From: Lentihominibacter butyricus
Lineage (GTDB): Bacteria > Bacillota > Clostridia > Peptostreptococcales > Anaerovoracaceae
Assembly: GCF_025567305.1 (NCBI RefSeq)
Contig: NZ_JAOQJP010000002.1
Span: 1-64,000 of the forward strand
Direction of reading: 5' to 3'
Length of the DNA stretch: 64,000 nt
Part shown: piece by piece, positions 60,941-64,000 of the stretch
Position numbering within the stretch: position 1 is the first letter of the stretch
How the letters are laid out: each line of letters starts with the position of its first letter
The notes under the pieces: generated by a model
Database searches by the model: none
Seen by the model: the letters and a program-made list of their open reading frames with translations, nothing else
Told to the model about the DNA's origin: nothing
Made by a program: the position numbers and the translations under genes

Positions 60941-62173
60941 CTATTTCGGAACTACCGTGTACCATGTATCTGATCCATGAGCTTCGGATACTACTTTGTA
61001 AGCATCTGCCACGAAGTTTGTTCCTGCACCTTCTGCAGTATTGTTTGAAGGATCGAAGTTCACATATGTACCGCCTTTGACAATAATTTTTGCTGTACCA
61101 TTTTCGTAATTCGCATCAACACAGTTTAATACATACCTGTAATCATGTGTACCAATATCCGGTGCAACCTGGAAGAAACCATCATTTACAACCAATGTAC
61201 CCTGCTGAACATTGAAAATCGTACCTCCGCCATAATAATTACCGCCATTAACAGTGACCGTGATGCCTTCACCTGCAATGTGAGCGACATATGGACCGCC
61301 TATGTATGATGCGCTTGCATCAGTCTTATCCAGACAGTTGATTCCGCCATTGCTCGATGCATTGATCGTAAGATCTTTCGTTACATATAATGCTGCCCAG
61401 TTATTCGAATCCTCCAGGCTTCCCGGAACTGTATAAGTAGCTCCTAAATATAATGTAGTTGGCTCCTTAACAATTACGCGATCAGCTGCTGTCGTTTTCG
61501 TCTCATCTGCAGTGATGTTATCATTTATCGCAATAGCGCCACCACTAGCAAATGCATCCTTCATATCAGAATACTTTGCAATCGGATAGCCTGCATTTTC
61601 ATCATATCTATTATTGAAGCTGTCATTTTCTACTGTATCCTGCGTTGCGTAAACGGTGATGCTGATTCCATCAATTGACTTGTCCTGGTATTCATTCCCG
61701 GCTGATTCCTGCATATGTCCCTTTATTACAAGCTCATCAGAAGTTGCCTTTGCTGCAAGTTTATGATCCGCATCAAGAGCAGTATCGCTGATAGTCCAGT
61801 CGATGACTTCATTCAGCCTCTCATCACCCTGAATACCATTTATCTTGATTTTATATTTAAGTGCCAGATTTCCCTTGTTGACAACACGAAGTGCCGGCAG
61901 TTCATATGTACAGCCTGGCTCCCACAGTATCTTATCTGCCGCTCTGTTATCCGCAGTTTTGAAGGTAAGTGTCTGCCCCGTTGCATCTTGCCATTGATCT
62001 CCCACTTTGTATTCCAGGCCCACTTTGAGTGTGCCTGACTGGATCTTGTTCACACCTGTACTTGCAGTGTCTGTGAACCATGCGAATGTCGTTCCGATCA
62101 GCAGCACTATGCATAAGACTAATGCAAGGAGGCTACCGTGAAGCGCTTTTTTAGTCTTTGTACTTTCGTTCAT
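60941..62173 (-). CDS. SipW-dependent secreted protein with beta-helix (E)
   Basis: A 410-residue paralogue with the same signal peptide, WEPGCTYELPALRVVNKGNL and HMQESAGNEYQDKSIDGISI. Its beta-helix portion has LYVTKDLTINASSNGGINCL, ITVTVNGGNYYGGGTIFNV-like strands and LVVNDGFFQVAP. It ends in KGGTYVNFDPSNNTAEGAGT, a module shared with genes F and G rather than A and D. Confidence 0.84.
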   Translation of the reverse strand: MNESTKTKKALHGSLLALVLCIVLLIGTTFAWFTDTASTGVNKIQSGTLKVGLEYKVGDQWQDATGQTLTFKTADNRAADKILWEPGCTYELPALRVVNKGNLALKYKIKINGIQGDERLNEVIDWTISDTALDADHKLAAKATSDELVIKGHMQESAGNEYQDKSIDGISITVYATQDTVENDSFNNRYDENAGYPIAKYSDMKDAFASGGAIAINDNITADETKTTAADRVIVKEPTTLYLGATYTVPGSLEDSNNWAALYVTKDLTINASSNGGINCLDKTDASASYIGGPYVAHIAGEGITVTVNGGNYYGGGTIFNVQQGTLVVNDGFFQVAPDIGTHDYRYVLNCVDANYENGTAKIIVKGGTYVNFDPSNNTAEGAGTNFVADAYKVVSEAHGSDTWYTVVPK

Positions 62174-62250
62174 TGCTCCATTTCCTCTCTGATTCTTACT
62201 TGTAAATCAATTTGACATATCTAAAATCCGACAATACCGTTTTCCTATTC

Positions 62251-62333
62251 GGAAAGTAAAGGGCACCGTATCGGTCTGCTCTGTCACGCGATAGCATGTC
62301 CTTTACTTTCCGCTCACCAGCCGGTGAGCGGAA
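62251..62333. repeat. Paired hairpin module between SipW-type genes E and F
   Basis: GGAAAGTAAAG (62251-62261) can pair with CTTTACTTTCC (62301-62311). That arm overlaps by two bases a second hairpin, CCGCTCACC-AGCC-GGTGAGCGG (62310-62331). The same double structure recurs at 63672-63751 after the next gene. It probably includes the terminator of gene F. Confidence 0.7.
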
Positions 62334-62365
62334 GATTTAAATAAATAATATTTAAATATCAATAA

Positions 62366-63592
62366 TTAGTTGGCTTTTACTACTGTGTAGTAAGTATCTT
62401 CACCTTTTGCTTCTTTAACTACTTTGTAACCATCTGCTACGAAGTTAGTCCCAGCTCCTTCCGCAGAGTTATTGGAAGGGTCGAAGTTAATGAATGTACC
62501 ACCCTTTATGATAACTTTTGCAGTTCCATTTTTGTAAGCGGCGTCAACGCAGTTGATCAGGAAATTGTATCCATACGGATCACCAAACGGCTCACATGCA
62601 AATGTCCCGCCATTGATTGTCAGCGTACCTTCCTGTACCTGAACTGCAGTGCCACCGCCGTAATAGTATCCATTATTGATAATCAGGTTAGCACCATTGC
62701 GAACGTTGATTCCGTATCCACCATTCACACCTGTGTCTATACCACCGTTTTTAGTTGCATTAATCGTAGTATCTGCATCAACAATCAATGCGCAGAAATT
62801 TTTGCCGTTATTTCCCATGTTATCCGGGCTGATGATTTTTGCATCCAGATTCAGTGTCGTCGGGTTCGAAATGATTATACGAGCATCTGCAGTATCTTCA
62901 CTATTATTAGTCTTGATATCCTTTGTTACAGAAACAGTACCACCATTACTCAGTGATTCTTTCAGCTCAGCAACTGACTTCACTGGATAAGTCGCACTCT
63001 TATCATATGTATTGTTGAAGCTGTCATTCTCTACTGTATCCTGCGTTGCGTAAACAGTAATGCTGATACCTTCGATGGACAGTCCCTGATATTCATTCCC
63101 TGCGGATTCCTGCATATGTCCCTGAATAGTCATCGCAGCTGATTCTGCTTTAGCAGTCAGTGATTTTTCAGCATCTAATTCGCCACCATCAATAGTCCAG
63201 TTAATAACTTCGTTCAGCTTCTTATCGCCCTCGATACCTGTCACTTCCAGTTTGTACTTCAGCGCCAGGTTACCGTTATTCACAACTTTAATCTTCGGTA
63301 GTTTATAAGTACATCCCGGTTCCCAAAGGATATCTGCATTTTCGACTAAACTTCCATTTGCTTGTTTCTGTAAAAACTTCAGCGTCTGTCCTTCTGCATC
63401 ATTCCAAGTAGTTCCATCATCTGTCGAATACAGTAACTGCACATCCAGATTTCCCGCCTGGATTTTGTTCACACCTGTGCTTGCAGTGTCCGTGAACCAT
63501 GCGAATGTCGTTCCGATCAGCAGTACTATGCATAAGAATAACGCAAAGAGACTGCCTCGCAACGCTTTTTTAGTCTTTGTGCTTTCGTTCAT
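62366..63592 (-). CDS. SipW-dependent secreted protein with beta-helix (F)
   Basis: A 408-residue paralogue. Its first 140 residues closely match gene D (WEPGCTYKLPKIKVVNNGNL, EYQGLSIEGISITVYATQDT), while its C-terminal half matches gene E (LIVDADTTINATKNGGIDTG, LIINNGYYYGGGTAVQVQEG, KGGTFINFDPSNNSAEGAGT). The mix suggests recombination between paralogues. It ends YYTVVKAN. Confidence 0.85.
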   Translation of the reverse strand: MNESTKTKKALRGSLFALFLCIVLLIGTTFAWFTDTASTGVNKIQAGNLDVQLLYSTDDGTTWNDAEGQTLKFLQKQANGSLVENADILWEPGCTYKLPKIKVVNNGNLALKYKLEVTGIEGDKKLNEVINWTIDGGELDAEKSLTAKAESAAMTIQGHMQESAGNEYQGLSIEGISITVYATQDTVENDSFNNTYDKSATYPVKSVAELKESLSNGGTVSVTKDIKTNNSEDTADARIIISNPTTLNLDAKIISPDNMGNNGKNFCALIVDADTTINATKNGGIDTGVNGGYGINVRNGANLIINNGYYYGGGTAVQVQEGTLTINGGTFACEPFGDPYGYNFLINCVDAAYKNGTAKVIIKGGTFINFDPSNNSAEGAGTNFVADGYKVVKEAKGEDTYYTVVKAN

Positions 63593-63671
63593 TGCTCCAT
63601 TTCCTTTCTGCTTCTCAATGATTGAATTAATATGATCGCTCCAAATCCCATTACTGCCTTAATTCCAATTC

Positions 63672-63751
63672 GGAAAGTAAAGAGCACTGTATCACATATC
63701 ATATGCATCAATAGAATGCCCTTTACTTTCCGCTCACCGGACGGTGAGCGG
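63672..63751. repeat. Paired hairpin module between SipW-type genes F and G
   Basis: GGAAAGTAAAG (63672-63682) with CTTTACTTTCC (63721-63731), overlapping CCGCTCACC/GGTGAGCGG (63730-63751). It matches the module at 62251-62333, while the loop between the outer arms differs. Confidence 0.7.
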
Positions 63752-63785
63752 AAGATTTAAATAAATAGTACTTAAATCTCAATAA

Positions 63786-64000
63786 CTAGTTGGCTTTTAC
63801 TACTGTGTAGTAAGTGTCATTGCCCTTTACTTCAGATTTTACTGTGTAGCCAGATGCCAAGAAGTTAGTATCTTTACCTTCTGCCTGACAGTCTGCCGGG
63901 TTAAAGTTGATGAAAGTACCGCCCTTAACTATGATCTTGGCAGTTCCATTAGCGCGGTTTGCATCATAACAGTTCAATACGAATTCATCTGCCTTGGCTG
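63786..64000 (-). CDS. SipW-type paralogue (G), C-terminal part only
   Basis: The frame is open to the right edge of the window, so the N-terminus is outside. The visible 70 residues (KADEFVLNCYDANRANGTAK, then IIVKGGTFINFNP and DTYYTVVKAN) match the C-terminal module of genes E and F. The array therefore continues beyond this window. Confidence 0.8.
   Translation of the reverse strand, partial: AKADEFVLNCYDANRANGTAKIIVKGGTFINFNPADCQAEGKDTNFLASGYTVKSEVKGNDTYYTVVKAN

Overview
The window reads as chromosomal DNA of an anaerobic, low-to-mid GC Firmicute of class Clostridia. Signs are SigH, mini-RNase III, a FabK/FabT-type fatty-acid operon, ThiH rather than ThiO in thiamine synthesis, a flavodiiron protein, a TPP riboswitch, a SipW-type signal peptidase and AddB. 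The gene order cysE-cysS-mrnC-thyA-dfrA-rlmB-sigH-tRNA-tuf resembles clostridial chromosomes. Family-level placement (for example Anaerovoracaceae) is only a guess. Nearly all genes lie on the minus strand, so operons read from high to low coordinates.

Layout: 1-5.9 kb holds tuf (partial), tRNA-Thr, sigH, rlmB, dfrA, thyA, mrnC, cysS and cysE. 6-8.7 kb holds an M23/G5 cell-wall peptidase, a PHP phosphoesterase and a DJ-1 protein. 9-15.8 kb is a purine salvage and uptake district: apt, a nucleoside-type BmpA ABC transporter behind a promoter, a divergent purine-riboswitch-like aptamer and a terminator, then xpt. 15.8-21.7 kb holds a DivIVA-like coiled-coil gene divergent from an unknown membrane protein, a metallo-beta-lactamase lipoprotein, two small unknown genes and a C45-type amidohydrolase. 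22-25.6 kb holds tRNA-Ala, a flavodiiron protein and an acyl-CoA dehydrogenase/ETF-alpha/rubredoxin fusion. 26-30 kb holds tRNA-Thr and a large addB with an in-frame tandem repeat. 30.5-36.5 kb is a FASII operon, fabK-fabD-fabG-fabF-fabZ, ending in a MarR/FabT-nitronate monooxygenase fusion, with a FabT-like palindrome over its promoter. 37-46 kb holds a HAD phosphatase, tex, prfB (with programmed frameshift), secA and a CNNM/CorC protein. 46-51.8 kb is the thiamine operon thiS-F-G-H-tenI-thiE-thiD behind a TPP riboswitch and attenuator. 52-54 kb holds fluC, an EamA transporter and sipW. 55.7-64 kb is an array of at least seven SipW-type secreted proteins, six of them related.

The most unusual content is intergenic. 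Two families of regularly spaced hairpin arrays occur. In one, three hairpins with TTTCAGCCA/TGGCTGAAA arms fill two 306-307 bp elements with matching terminal inverted repeats and the same internal spacing. In the other, TACCAA-N24-TTGGTA hairpins recur every 73-74 nt in two places, one of them inside the thiamine operon leader. A third family, roughly 50-bp leader repeats, sits directly before the start codons of three unrelated genes. I recognise none of these as described elements.

Functional links inferred from context: the fusion dehydrogenase and flavodiiron protein overlap by 8 bases and could form a short electron chain from acyl-CoA through rubredoxin to O2 or NO. The fab operon appears to encode its own MarR-type repressor. 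sipW lies beside the array whose signal peptides it would be expected to cleave.
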